A DNA stretch of 64,000 bases from Marisa cornuarietis. Its lineage: Eukaryota > Mollusca > Gastropoda > Architaenioglossa > Ampullariidae. Made by a program: the position numbers and the translations under genes. The stretch spans positions 12,413,001 through 12,477,000 of the forward strand of contig SMMW01000575.1 in assembly GCA_004794655.1 (NCBI GenBank). The letters are read 5' to 3'. The notes under the pieces are model-generated. The model was given only the letters and a program-made list of their open reading frames with translations, did no database searches and was not told the DNA's origin. Positions 1-12,458 of this stretch are shown here, piece by piece (the first letter of the stretch is position 1; the number at the start of each line of letters is the position of its first letter).

Positions 1-846
1 TCTGTCTGACATATCTTGTTGCATTTTAGAAATGCTGTGATCATCATAATCAGAAATTGTGCACTCCTTTTATCTTTTCTGACACATGTTTTCTAACAGA
101 AAATGATACTTTATGTATAGTATGTTGAGAGTTAGAGACGTACGTATTTTCATGCTTGTATAAAAAGTTCTAAACTGTCAACAATTTTCTTAAAAAACAA
201 AAACCCGAGAAAATAGAACTCAGCATAAACATGAAATTTAGGCGGTCTTTGTCAAGAAAAGCTGTTTTGACGAAGCACTCTGTTGGACCAGCACAAGAAA
301 GAATTTTGCTCTCAATAACACTTGATTGGATAATTTTATTTTCATATTTAGGGCTCATATTGTTACTACTTTTTAACACAAGCAATGAAATATCCACACC
401 TTCGATTTTGATTTAAGTGAAACTAAAGGGGGGTTTCTTTATCCCAACTAAGCAACTCCCAGATGATGTCTTCATCCTTGAGCGCTTTATTATTGTCTGA
501 TACGTTTTTCTTAATACAGTTTGATTTTGACAGACACTGATAATAAATACCGGCTTGGAAATCTCTTATGTCAATCTGTTTGACCTAAATTTGAAAAAAA
601 TGTTAAAAGGATGTTCTTCTATATTATAACCAAACATCATAAAGTCTCCACAACTAATATTTGCACTGTGTAAACTACTGATGTTGAAGATCTTAATTTA
701 TCTGACGGACTTAAACTTAAACAACCAAGCAACACTTGTGTCTTTATTTTTTACTTTCCTGGTGTTTATCTATTTATTTACTTTTTTTTTTTTTTTGCTG
801 CGCAATGAGCATTCTTCCGAATGGATACCTGCGCATTACAAATGGA

Positions 847-847
<1 letters not shown>

Positions 848-898
<51 letters not shown>
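848..898. repeat. (ATC)n microsatellite
   Basis: About 17 perfect ATC units. The open frames across it (poly-Ser, poly-His, poly-Ile) follow from the repeat and are not genes. Confidence 0.97.
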
Positions 899-1189
899 TG
901 CACGTTTTGCAGATTTCTTACTCTTTTAAGTTACACTAACGACACCACTTCATTAAGTTTCATTGCTTACATATATGCCAAGAAATTCACAGTGTATACC
1001 CAAGTGTTACAACTACCTACTCACACAACAATGTGAAGTTTTGTTTCTTGAGTGTGCATGTCGATGTGTCTTCAGGATTCTCCACTGACAAACAATATTA
1101 AAAAGTGTATTGTGGTGAATTTGTTTTAATGGCTGGTTAAAGCTTGATTTAAAATACTATTTCGCCATCTCTTGAACACCCGTCCCACT

Positions 1190-1336
1190 CAGTGGCATAG
1201 GAAGCAGCGGGGTAAGGGAGGGAGGGTATCTTCCCCCTCAAAAAAGATACTGAGGAGACAAGAATATGAACGTCGTTCACTGTTTGAATGAATTCCCTCT
1301 CACCCACCCAAAGCCGACCATCTTCCTACACCACTA
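1190..1336. mobile_element. Decayed hAT-like MITE
   Basis: The left end CAGTGGCATAGGAAG and the reverse complement of the right end (TAGTGGTGTAGGAAG) match at 12 of 14 core bases. Flanking octamers GTCCCACT and GTCCCCTT agree at 6 of 8. CAGTGGCRTAG ends and an 8-bp duplication are hAT hallmarks. About 147 bp, non-coding. Confidence 0.5.
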
Positions 1337-3061
1337 GTCCCCTTCCCTTCTAGAGATAGACTGCAATCATCACCATGCACAGAAAGAGGTCAACAACAAC
1401 ACAGATCAAGATACCTGGATACATTTATGCTGTCAAGGCAACAGCCGATGGGAGTACCAATTCCATATGTTAACCGCGCTTATCTGTGAACAGAGGTGGC
1501 ATCACAGTATTTGGTGGAGTAGTTCAAAGTAGCAACTTTATTATCTCTGGACAGTATTGCAGTAAAAGATGAAAGAATATATAAATTTGTTTTGGACTGT
1601 CTTGCACAGTTAACACCATGGATAATTCACAGTACTTGAGAACGCTTGAGTGTAAAGCATTTTGTGCAATAAAGAAGTTTGTGCAATAATATTTTGCCGA
1701 TCCTGTCAAACTTGAAGCTTCTATTGATGTTGTAGACTGGAAAGATTCTTGTAGTACCATACATTATAGTTATACAAAGCATTCTGTAGCTTTACAATTC
1801 GATCTATAATTATAGAATTAAATTGTATAGCTAGAATGCATTCTATTCGTTGTAGGAGCCCCGAAGTCTATATATATTTTTATATAAAATGAAAGTTTCT
1901 CCGCATAATATAAATGAAAGGGCTTTACAGAAATTTTTTTTCTCTCTCTCTCTGGTTATAAAATGAATCTATAATTATAATTTTATATCTACAGAATGGG
2001 TTGTATACTTACATAGAGAAATTTCCTCTTGACCCCCAATAGCTGTATTGCCTGGTAATGTGAAGCACGAAAACCTGGCGAAGACCTAGAATTTTGCGCT
2101 CTATAATTAGTAGTAGTAGTATTTGTTTGTGTGTATGTATATGAGTGCATGGGACAGGACGGAAATAGTGAAAACTCTCGTTAGCCCGTCCACTACATTA
2201 TGACCTACCAGCTTCAAACACACCCTGGGATTAACTGCCGGTCCGATGTTTTCGTCAGGGGTTTTGAAAGGATATACCCCTGATCCTCGACTGCTGCATA
2301 TGAGCCGCCTTTGACGCAACGCCATATCCCTCCGCCACTGTCGCCTTTATCATCTTTCCCTGCGCCCCTAATTACGCCTGACCCCGGGGACGTCACTGGG
2401 GCACTAGGACAGGGCCTGTGGGAGGGCTCAAGTTACCAACGTTGCTACAAGAGTTTGCAACAAGAGCCTCGTGTGTTCATTGCAGGTGGCGCTCATGGGT
2501 GTTCATGACAGTGCGTGTGATGTGTTGCAACAGTCAGTGACCTTTCGATCTTAAAGGTGTGACCGTTTGAAAAAAGCTTTGTGGGAGCAGATTTATACGT
2601 TCAAACTGTGTGTGTGAAACAAAATTTCTATTTTCTGTTTTTGTATTTTTTTTTATGCGTTCACTTCTTTCTTATACCTTTGTCTCATTCATTCATTATT
2701 TTCTTCCACGCATCTCTCTTTGGCTATGCAGCTGTCAGAACTCAGATATTTTTCTCTTCGCATCTATTTCTTCCTTCTAGTTATATTCTTTCTTTACAGA
2801 ACCACGTTTATATCTCCTTGACGATTGAAAATGCCTCTCTCGTTTTCTTAAGCCCCGACAAAACCTCGTCAACAAAGCTACCCGGCGAAACATAGTATGG
2901 CCAATCGGAACAGTTCGTTGAAACCTTTGACCTCATATGGTACACAGGTTCAAAGAACAAAGTCTGGTTAAAGAGTGCAAGCAAAACACTCACTCACGCA
3001 CGCACGCACGCACGCACAAACACACACACACACACTTTCCTTTTTCTGTAATATACTGTTC

Positions 3062-3220
3062 CGGTCACCGATACAGTGAAGGCAGGCTGTCCTGGGTACA
3101 GCTCTCGTCTCGGGCACGCTGTTCTTTCTCTGCATGTGGCATTTGTTTGCAGGGTTGCCTGCGGTGCCGTGATATAGCCTTACTGCTGACTCGGAGTAAA
3201 ACACCAATTCCCCCCCCCCC
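3062..3220 (+). repeat. SINE-like 3' segment, copy A
   Basis: The right part (GTGATATAGCC, then GTAAAACACCAATT) recurs at about 45806-45895 and, more diverged, at 49700-49770. The upstream part (GGGTACAGCTCTCGTCTCGGGC) may be the tRNA-related head. A C-run ends it. This looks like the tail of a tRNA-derived SINE; the family name is not assigned. Confidence 0.5.
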
Positions 3221-3672
3221 AACCACCTTCCTAGAAACCGACTTGCCGGATTGAGGTGTAAGTGGTCACACGAAGTGGAGAATACCTAACCCGCAAGTGG
3301 AGTTGCAGCTGCTGCAGTGCCCCACCTCGGCTACACAGTCTGTATTGGCCGGAAGTTGCTAATGCTATGGTCTATTTGACTTCGTATCTCAACAAAATCA
3401 GTAATTATAATAAAGAATATTTTATGACACATTTCCGCTCTTTGAATTAGGCATATTTCGCAAATAGACAAATATAGATAAATAAACAGATCACTCTTGA
3501 AACATATCGACAGACAAATATACTAAAACAATATATTTTGAGTATACTAAAACAATATATTAAACACATTAAAACATTATCAACGGGAGCAAGATCCCGC
3601 GGTCAAGGCGAGGTGGAAAAGGGTTAGTCTGAACACTTCTTTTGGAGTTTTGTCCTGAGTGAACTTCTGGGG

Positions 3673-3915
3673 CAGGGGTGGGGAAACTCCGGCCAGCGGA
3701 ATAATTTGATCGGCCCACCAATTAAGGCAATCACAGATCTCAGTAAATCTATAAGCTTGTGTTAAGTGGACCATATTAAAAAGGTAAATTGTGAGGGACA
3801 AGCAAAGAGCATCCATGACTGGATAGACAGGACACAGACGAGTGCATGACGGGACAGACACCTATGCTTCTTGTCATCGGCTGCCCGCGGCCTGTTTGGA
3901 CAAGTTTGGAGAATT
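3673..3915. mobile_element. Probable decayed hAT-like element
   Basis: The left end CAGGGGTGGGGAAACTCCGG is a well-known hAT-type terminus. Near 3888-3912, GGCCTGTTTGGACAAG resembles the matching inner part of the other end, but the outermost bases and a target duplication are not recognisable. No transposase remains in the roughly 240 bp. Confidence 0.4.
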
Positions 3916-4689
3916 ATGCATACCTTAAGCCGAAGGTAGATCACTCCCGGTGTCATGTCGGCTCATACAATAAAAAAAATATTTGAAAAAAGTGATCCTC
4001 GACTTTGCTCTGTACCTAGGTGAGCTGTTCAGGCTTACAAATGTCCAACATTATCCCTTCATGGATTTCAAAAGGATGAGCAAATAAATAAGCTTTGGTT
4101 GGTAAACATTCATTCGGGTTTATAAGTTTATTTGTGTATTTACAAATATGTGTGTGTGTGTGTGGACACTTTGTAAATGTCGTGAACTCCTCCATCAGAA
4201 GGAGGTACAAGTGTACTAAAAAGTCATGATTATTAATGTACTTTCACTGCACAACGACAGACAGAAAATTGTGCATTGGGGAAAAAACGGTTTTGTTACT
4301 ATATACTCTGTCTCCTCTATGAACTTCCTAATTATAAATATATATTTTACAGACTATAAACAGCTGTTTCTCTATGCTGTTCATAGGAGCAGAACATATT
4401 TTTTGCGCATCTAATTACAAAAAGGCGGATTGTGGTGACTCAGAGGACAGTAATGCCAGGCATGCTGGGATTGTACATGTTGCAAAAATGTTAACACACT
4501 GTGGAGAAACTACAGCTTGACTGAACAGAGCAGGCTAATTTTTAAGTAGATAATTTTGTATGGCAGTATACTTCAGAGCAGAGCATAATCCGAGCACCGA
4601 GGGAGCATTAGCCAACATGACAGTAGTCTAGAAATATTCATAGCCTAAGATGTAGAATGGAACAAAACAAAAAGTTAAATTTGCATTTG

Positions 4690-4937
4690 AACTGGAGATA
4701 ATGAATCCCAAAAATCGAAAAACTGCAGACAAGATGGCCAGACAGAGAACAGGCGGCAAAGACTGTTAGTGGACAAAGATTCTACAGACAGAAACGCCTT
4801 GGCACAGGCATAGAAGAACAATCGTGAATGAAGGTTAACGGCGCACCGTACAACAAAGATCAGTGGGAGACACCAAAAGTCGACGTAGATCCACGGAAGA
4901 GACAAAAATGACAGAAAGCAGTCCCCTCGAGACAGTT
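4690..4937. repeat. Dispersed repeat family X, copy 1
   Basis: Shares ordered blocks with 25330-25612 in the same orientation: GAACAGG-CGCAAAG-C-GTTAGTGGA, CAGATCAGTRGGAGACA, CGAYGTAGATCCAYGGA, GAGACAAAA, and CCCCTYSAGWCAGTTAGG. It has no open frame of note and no recognised protein. It is probably an old interspersed element of unknown class. Confidence 0.7.
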
Positions 4938-5710
4938 AGGCAAAGGGCCATCAGCCCATCACTGTCACTCCTGTGGCGCTGCGTACTTCCACCCCTTCCC
5001 GAACTGAGTTGGCTATGAGGTCGGGTACCTGACTCCTTGTACGGATGGTAAAGGTAAACCCAATGAAAAAGAACTAGATGCACCATCCCTACCAAAAAAA
5101 TAATTAATAAATAAAAAAATTGGGCCCCAAAATCAGTGAGGTATTTAACACTTCCCTCCCCAGTGACTGAAAGGTCACGGGACTACATTTTTGGAATAGA
5201 GTACCTAGTACTTCGAGGCCTTTTGTAAACGCATGCGCGTATGTGTTCGTGTGCGTACATACTTGTGTATGTAAAACCTTCTCGCTCGGTTTCATGCGTG
5301 CACCGAGTTTTCGACATCCACAATGACACCCAGACGTGTCGGGGCGAACTGAAAAACAAGATTATTAATCCTGCACTGGAAATTGCGTCTTTGTATGTGT
5401 AAGTGCGTTTAACCCAGTCACCCCGGTGGTGAGAGGAAGTGCTTGGAAGCAAGTGGATTGGAGGGTGGGGTGAGACAGAAAGGAAGGAAGAACCCCACCA
5501 CTACCACTACCACCATCATAAAGGCTTGATACTAGTATTGTCTTTCATGCCCCCTGCCTATCCATTCACATCTGTATGACCTTCATCTCCCAACCCCTCG
5601 CGGCGTAATAGCCACCCCTCCTTCCTTTTCATTAATTCATTAACTGGCTTATGTACTCCTCCATTTGTGCTGTAGTCATAACACAGAAGTCATGGTAACC
5701 TTGTATTTTA

Positions 5711-5910
5711 GAGCGCTCTATTGTGGTGAAACACACGGTCCCTGGTTCTAGGCCTGCTCGAGGCTTGTTGCTGGAAAAACCTCTTGCAAACCCAGCAGCT
5801 CACCAGAAAAACAACTGGCACCTGATTTATCAAGGAAGATTAAGTCTCCCTCTTCCATATACCGTACCCTTGATACGGCGAACCACTGTGACTTTTACCT
5901 TTACCTAACT
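5711..5910 (+). repeat. Possible tRNA-derived SINE
   Basis: Starts TAGAGCGCT (box A-like), then GGTTCTAGGCC (degenerate box B) about 45 bp later, and ends TTACCTTTACCT. The head order resembles the clearer SINE copies at 49.1-49.35 kb. Confidence 0.35.
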
Positions 5911-6881
5911 AACACTATTACTAATAATATGTCGTCTACCCACTGACCGATGATGTGCAGTTGCTGCTGTCGTTGATTTTAATTTATACAGCACGTTGTG
6001 TTCAATATGACAAATAAATCACTATGGCTGAATAATCATAGTTGTCCGTTAAAACAAAAAAACAGGCCTTTTTCAAGCCAAACAAACAGTCAAAGGTGGG
6101 GGGACTATGTCCAGCAACTTAGTGAGATCACCATCAATTAAAACTTTGCCTAATGTGCATAGTCACATACTAGACATAGTCATATATTGGACAATGTGTG
6201 TCAAGTTAAGAAGATCCTCGAGCACGTTGTGGACACCACAGTCTCTGTTGTGCTCGGCTTCTCGGCTGAAACTGAAGCTCGATGTGTGGGCAGATGGTCC
6301 AGAGATGCTGGACAGCAACGACTGCCGTAAAGTATAGGACGGTTCCTGTGATAAGGTCACAGGTTAAATGGCATCGCCATATCGCTGATGAAAATTAACG
6401 CACTATAGTGGGATGAAAGATACTGCTTCCCCACAGCTGAGTCAATAGCCCTATTCCACTTTCTGTCTACTGCGAGTGACTGTTCGTTTTATGACCAGCT
6501 ATCCTTTGCTACGACTAGCTGTTTTTTATTTTTCAAAAATCCTTCCTGACGCTTCTTTGAAGCTTTTAAGAACATTGACAAGGACAGAAAACTATTAAAA
6601 GATTTTCTTCCAGTTCAGCTCGTTCGATTTTCCTCCTTTGCTATTTTTTTCTCACTCCCTTCCCCGAACTCCATTCATTCCCTTCATTTACGAGCGGCTT
6701 TTGACAAAGCTTATACATCGTTTACTACGAGCCGCTTCGAAAGTGGTTAGCAAGCTTATGGCATGGAAGAAGAGGCAATTACTTTCAATCTGACTGGATA
6801 AAGCTGTCAGAAGACCCCCGCCATGCAGTGAAGCATGTTGCACTCGCGCTACGTGACGTCGTGGCGACACGTGACCAGGCT

Positions 6882-7721
6882 ATTGGAGGCACGGACCTTC
6901 ATCTACTGGATGAGTGTCTCTCATTCGTTGCCTCTTTGCGCTATCATAGGAGTGACCAATTGTAACAAACCCTACAATGTTAGATTTTCACTTCCGTTTC
7001 CGATTTCAAAATGGCGGGTTTTCCTAACGTCGAAGAAATTTTAGAAGTAATTAAGCTTTTCTTTCATAAGAACCTTGTTAAAGAAGACTGATTGCAAAAT
7101 CAACAGTAGTATTTTCTGTAAAATGTATTTTGGTTGTTTATAGAAAACGCATGTGGGTTTATCGTCAATTTTATCATATAAAAACATTGTCACAACAGAT
7201 GCCATTGACTTGCTCTACCACTAACAATTTTTTTAAAAAGCATTGTATTTGATTTTTCGGACACAATTATATAGATTATTCTGTTACAAAAAGCCTATAC
7301 TTTAAGAATTAATTTAATAAATGCCACATATGAAGGTCCGTGGTAGCATTGAGTTCACGACAACGCCATTTACTAGCAGACGACAATAGGGAAGTGCCCC
7401 GTTGGCTTAGGTCGGTTGGTATTGTAAGCTATGATAGCGACGAGGATAGATGTTTACTTTTTGTTGAGGATAACGACATCTCGCTTTATTGGTATCATGG
7501 TATGACATCCAACAATGCAAAAATTTGCACCTGTTAATTTTTTTCGAATCCATTTACGTCTGCAAACCACTGACCTTTATTAAAATTAAATGAAGGTCCG
7601 TGTCTCTTCGCAACAGCAAACCGGAACCGGAAACACGGGCGGGCTGATAAGGAAAGCCGAGACTTACACTGGATATAAGCCTGAGACACTTATCCAGTAG
7701 ATGAAGGTCCGTGATTGGAGG
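6882..7721. mobile_element. hAT-like non-autonomous transposon, 824 bp, with TSD
   Basis: The element spans 6890-7713. Its left end begins CACGGACCTTCATCTACTGG and the right end ends with the exact reverse complement; the match continues to 31 bp with one mismatch. Both sides carry the same octamer ATTGGAGG (6882-6889 and 7714-7721), a perfect 8-bp target duplication. The 12-mer TGAAGGTCCGTG of the right terminus recurs inside at about 7331-7342 and 7591-7602, like subterminal transposase sites. The largest internal frame (7340-7537, 65 aa) resembles nothing I know. The 8-bp duplication points to hAT, although the CACGG terminus is not its commonest form. Confidence 0.85.
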
Positions 7722-8628
7722 GCAGTCTGCTGCTGGTACGGGCGGTTGTGGAGACTTGCGTAGCGGCACGAGCGTCAAACCTGATAAACGGCAATAAAGT
7801 TTCACTTGATACGAGTTGCCGTAAGCTGCTTTATATTACCCTCCATTAAGTCTCGGTACAACATTCATATTCTTACTGGTCTGAAGGAAGAGACGGGTGG
7901 AGCCGATGGGAAATACCATTATTTCAGCGTTCGCGGTGGAACCATTTTCATTTCCGTTTTATTTAAATTCAGCAACAGTTTTTGTTGTCTTTAAAGTGTC
8001 TGGTTCACATAAAATTCGTGGTAGAAGCTACTCCACACTGTGGCTAGACAGTCCATCCCGATCTGTTATCTTTCAGACCAGATAACGACTTCAAGAATGG
8101 CTCTCGATGGCGGAGTTCAACGTTTCACCTCCGCTTCTATCAACAGCGGAAGCTCCGGTCGTGGTGGGGGTTGGGGTGTGGATGCACTTCAACAACGAGA
8201 TCTATGACTGGTGATTGTATGCAGGCGCCTGCATCTGTGTGTGTGCGTGCGTGCGTGCTCGTGCATGCGTGCCTGTGTGTGCATGCACGCGAGTTAGTTG
8301 GGATCTACAAAGCTATTCAAAACAGCTCACAGCCATACGTCAGAGGTACGCCAGGACCTTATGATAATGCTTCATGTTTATGAACGACTACATTACTCTG
8401 TCAAACACTATATGGTCCTTTCAATGTTCTCTAAGAAATCGAAACTTCTGAACTTTATAAAAAATGGTTATATGAATATCGCTTTGGAGAATGGTTTTTG
8501 TTTTATCTGGGTTCCTCAAGTGGAATGTTCAGCTCACGTGAATCGCTAGGTGGGCGTTGATCCGTGTCCATGAATGGTTGGTTGAAAGAGGCCCATACAT
8601 CCACCAAAAACATTGCCGCAAATATCTG

Positions 8629-9098
8629 GTGGTGACTAGATATGATCAACAGATGGTAGTGACTAGAAATCACCAAACAACAGGTAGTGACTAGACGTGA
8701 TCAAACTGGTAGTGACTAGACGTGATAAAACAGCTGAAAGTGACTAGACGTGATCAAATAACTGGTAGTGACTAGACGTGATAAAACAGCTGACAGTGAC
8801 TAGACGTGATCAAATAGCAGGTAGTGACTAGAAATGGTAAATAAGCTGGTAGTGACTAGACGTGATCAAACAGCAGGTAGTGACTAGACGTGATAAAACA
8901 GCTGACAGTGACTAGACGTGATCAAATAGCAGGTAGTGACTAGAAATGGTAAATAAGCTGGTAGTGACTAGACGTGATCAAACAGCAGGTAGTGACTAGA
9001 CGTGATAAAACAGCTGACAGTGACTAGACGTGATCAAATAGCAGGTAGTGACTAGAAATGGTAAATAAGCTGGTAGTGACTAGACGTGATCAAACAGC
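8629..9098. repeat. 28-bp satellite-like array with 112-bp higher-order unit
   Basis: About 17 copies of a 25-30 bp unit around TAGTGACTAGACGTGATCAA. In the right half four variants (ending CAAACAGCA, AAAACAGCTGA, CAAATAGCA, AAATAAGCT) recur in fixed order. The variant GAAATGGTAA appears at 8831, 8943 and 9055, giving an exact 112-bp higher-order period. It is directly followed by non-repeat sequence and then a CA microsatellite. Confidence 0.95.
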
Positions 9099-9179
9099 TC
9101 AGATAACATTCGGTCTCGTCACGTATCGCCACGTACGTCACACTGCTGACGTTAAAGGCGTCGTCTTTCACCTCCGCGC

Positions 9180-9229
<50 letters not shown>
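9180..9229. repeat. (CA)n microsatellite
   Basis: About 25 perfect CA units next to the 28-bp array. Confidence 0.97.
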
Positions 9230-9232
<3 letters not shown>

Positions 9233-11596
9233 TAATGACATACAATGTGTACTTTAAAGTGTACCAGATGGATGGATGCACTGACGGACATATACAGAGA
9301 GCCATGCAAACATTCCTCCTTTCATAACACATTAAGTACTTTTCAGATTTTGTTCGCCCTTGAGAATTTTCTCTTTACAGACGATAAACATGAGCCATCG
9401 AGAATCCGCCGTCATGCGCTAAGCAATAGAAATATTTCAAATATTTCTTTGACAGATCCGACACTCCTTTCCCTCTCACGCATTACAGACAGGTACACAA
9501 AGGGTTGAGACTTGAGCCAACTGCCGACAAAAGATTCAATAATTCTCAAAAAAAATTTAATTCGAGATTTTTGGTTTGTTTGTTTAGCCTTAATTTTTGT
9601 TTGTTTTTAACAAAGCTACAGACTGCGATATATTGAATTGTTACCCTCCCTCGTAATCTCAACATTAAACTAAACATTAGACTCAGAAGAAGAGTCCTCT
9701 GTTTGAGGAGTCATACAGGTGGAGGTCAGTGCATGCGAACGCAATCCGCTCTCGTTGCGAAAAGATTGTAATCGGTCCTTAAGATGTGCCACTCACTGAC
9801 CTAGGACTCTGTCGGAGAGCTGAAGGAGTTTCTATTATTAGCCTGGCTCAGTTAGCTTTGAGGGCTGGTTATTTACCTGTGTAGTGTAAACAGCGGGCAA
9901 GCGGAATAAAGTATGCGGACATCACACAGACAGAATATTTTCAGAATACGATAGCATGATGTTGTGAATGAATGAAGAACTGGAATAACGAATGTGAACG
10001 AACGAAAGAACAGCTGAATGAATGAGTGTGTGAGTGATTACGAGGGTCGCAACCCTAACAGAGCAAGTATTCAAAGTCACGTTCGAACCCGCTACATCAA
10101 AATGGAACAAAGGCTATCAATACGGGTATAATACGGGTGCATAGTAGTAACACCACCAGGGGACGGCCATGGACGTCACAGCGGGAACTTAGCGACACCT
10201 GCCGACTCGATTTCTGTTATGACAGTCTCCTTCGTTTGACATGTCGCCCTTTGATACCCACGCGCAGGGTCGCGACGTTTACCTGCGTCAGCTTCGGAGA
10301 ACTCGTGACGACATTGTCAGACTAACCTTTACATGCACCTTTAGCGCCTCACACGTTGCAGAGACAGGTGTGCAAGCCATACGTATAAATTAGCCCCACC
10401 TCCCCCCCAACCCACACAATTTACCCCCCCCCTCCACTCTGGCGAATCAACTTCCTCAAAGCGAAGTCTCCAATAGTCGGCGATCCACCCGTCTGACAGA
10501 CTTGTCGGGTGCAGGCGTGCACGAGCACGTCGGCGCCATTCTGCTGAGTACATAATGTTCATTCAGAACCGGGCTGACATCTACCCTGCGCACGTGCACC
10601 CTGGTGTCTATGGTGCTCAAAGCGGTGCCCTGATATGGCCACGTGCCAGGGGTTTACTACTGGCTCGGCACCAGGTAGTCATTTTACCTGCGCGCAGGCT
10701 AACGACTGACATTTTGAAGGAATCTCGGCATGTGTGCTTACAACTTGCCCAGCAGCTTTTAACATTCGCACATCATTCTTTCTGCTTAACATATCCCGTC
10801 CACCCCTAGGCTACACGGCCCCTTCCCAACCACCCCAGCCGTTGTGCAGAATCGTCTGAAGGCTGTGATCTAAGAAGAGCTTTGTCATAATCAGTTCTTT
10901 TCAGGTAACTCATTGAATGACTTCACAGGAAGTTCTCTGAAGGCTTTTATTGGCAATTATTTTAACCGCCTTACATGTAACATTTAAACGACTTTATGGG
11001 TAATTGCTTGAACGATTTGCAGGTTTGAACGATTTAACGGGTACGTTGTAATGTAGACTTCAAGCAGCTGCGCCTTGCACTTATCCTGCTCCCAGCTACC
11101 ACTAATCGAACGGAAATAAACAGATAAAAACATTGCTGGACCTAAATGCATCGGCAAAGCACACTTCAATGACTTCCTGTCATCTGTGGTCGTTTCTGTC
11201 GTTGTACTGATGGTGGTGCTGTAGTGGTGGTGGTTAAAGCGCTGAATAGGTACTTGTTTCTATGTTATATGTATATGTCCTGTCTCCGTCCTTTCGCTCT
11301 GGTCTTACTTCGACCAAAATATCATCACATACTCTTTTTTGCGACAAGCTCAGATTTCTGGTACAGATGCATGTGTATGCGGACTTTTTGGGGGATGAGC
11401 GAGACACGAGGTCTTTATCAACACTGAATTCTTCCACGCATGCGCAAACGGTCGTTTCCTTTGTCATTTAATGGTGTTAATGGCCTGACTGTTACCTTAC
11501 TGAATGAAATGTAGATATTGACAATCGAGTCGTAAGCATATCATTATATACTGGGAAAATAATTTACGATTAAAATTATAAGAGGCCCAGAGAGGT
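9230..11596. other. Intergenic stretch, no gene recognised
   Basis: Only short, non-overlapping frames without familiar motifs. A C-rich run lies at about 10400-10433. No splice-linked exons with homology were seen on either strand. Confidence 0.5.
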
Positions 11597-11995
11597 CATC
11601 TGCCCCGGGGCCCGTGCTGGCTCTCGGTGGCCCTGTCTCTAAAACCTCACTCCCATCTGCCCCGGGGCCCGTGCTGGCTCTCGGTGGCCCTGTCTCTAAA
11701 ACCTCACTCCCATCTGCCCCGGGGCCCGTGCTGGCTCTCGGTGGCCCGGTCTCTAAAACCTCACTCCCATCTGCCCCGGGGCCCGTGCTGGCTCTCGGTG
11801 GCCCTGTCTCTAAAACCTCACTCCCATCTGCCCCGGGGCCCGTGCTGGCTCTCGGTGGCCCTGTCTCTAAAACCTCACTCCCATCTGCCCCGGGGCCCGT
11901 GCTGGCTCTCGGTGGCCCGGTCTCTAAAACCTCACTCCCATCTGCCCCGGGGCCCGTGCTGGCTCTCGGTGGCCCGGTCTCTAAAACCTCACTCC
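11597..11995. repeat. 57-bp GC-rich minisatellite, seven copies
   Basis: Exactly seven 57-bp units (399 bp), each with CCCCGGGGCCCGTGCTGG. They are almost identical; the only difference seen is CCT versus CCG within GGCCC(T/G)GTCTC, in the order T,T,G,T,T,G,G. Because 57 is divisible by three, two plus-strand frames stay open (19-residue repeats LALGGPVSKTS... and ALSLKPHSHLP...). Frame openness in both argues for a by-product, though a low-complexity secreted protein cannot be excluded. Confidence 0.97.
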
Positions 11996-12436
11996 CGAAC
12001 GACCCGAAAACGTCATGGGATGACCTTTGCCTTTCTTTACTTTAGACAGAAAATGTGAGCAGACAAAACGTTCGAGGTGAAGGCCTGTTCAGCTGTTGAG
12101 CTAGCAACCGAGTTCGCCTGTTTGGGCAGGGTTCGCATAAAAACAGGGCAGTCGCCCAAAACAGTGCAAGAAAGAATCAACTGTACGAAAATAAATTATG
12201 TCTACCTTGACGCACGTGAGACGCTGAGTGCAGAAGGCGTCTTCACTGAGGTGGGCAAAGGGCGCCTCGAGCCCTTTTAAAAAAAAAATAGAAAACCAAC
12301 CAGAGTGCTGTTATTTAAAGCAGTATGGAATGAAAAAAAAACTAACCATAAAAAAGGGACGAGCGCTACTTGAGATACAGAAGACTCGCTGCCGAGAAGG
12401 CAAAACAAAAAAAAAAATCTCGACACAATATGATTT

Positions 12437-12458
12437 AGTGTTTTCGAACGCTCCACTT
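12437..12458 (+). repeat. 22-bp exact repeat, copy 1
   Basis: AGTGTTTTCGAACGCTCCAC plus TT; the same 22 bases occur at 13464-13485 in direct orientation, 1,027 bp away. With the preceding base it resembles CAGTG-type hAT termini. Confidence 0.7.

Noticed and set aside
681..1036. Open frames with poly-Ser, poly-His and poly-Ile
   Set aside because: They are three frames through one ATC microsatellite with no conserved sequence on either side.
8629..9098. CRISPR-like array
   Set aside because: The units are adjacent without unique spacers, and the genome is animal.
11614..12058. 143-residue repeat proteins over the 57-bp minisatellite
   Set aside because: Two frames are equally open because the period is a multiple of three; there is no evidence for either as a gene.
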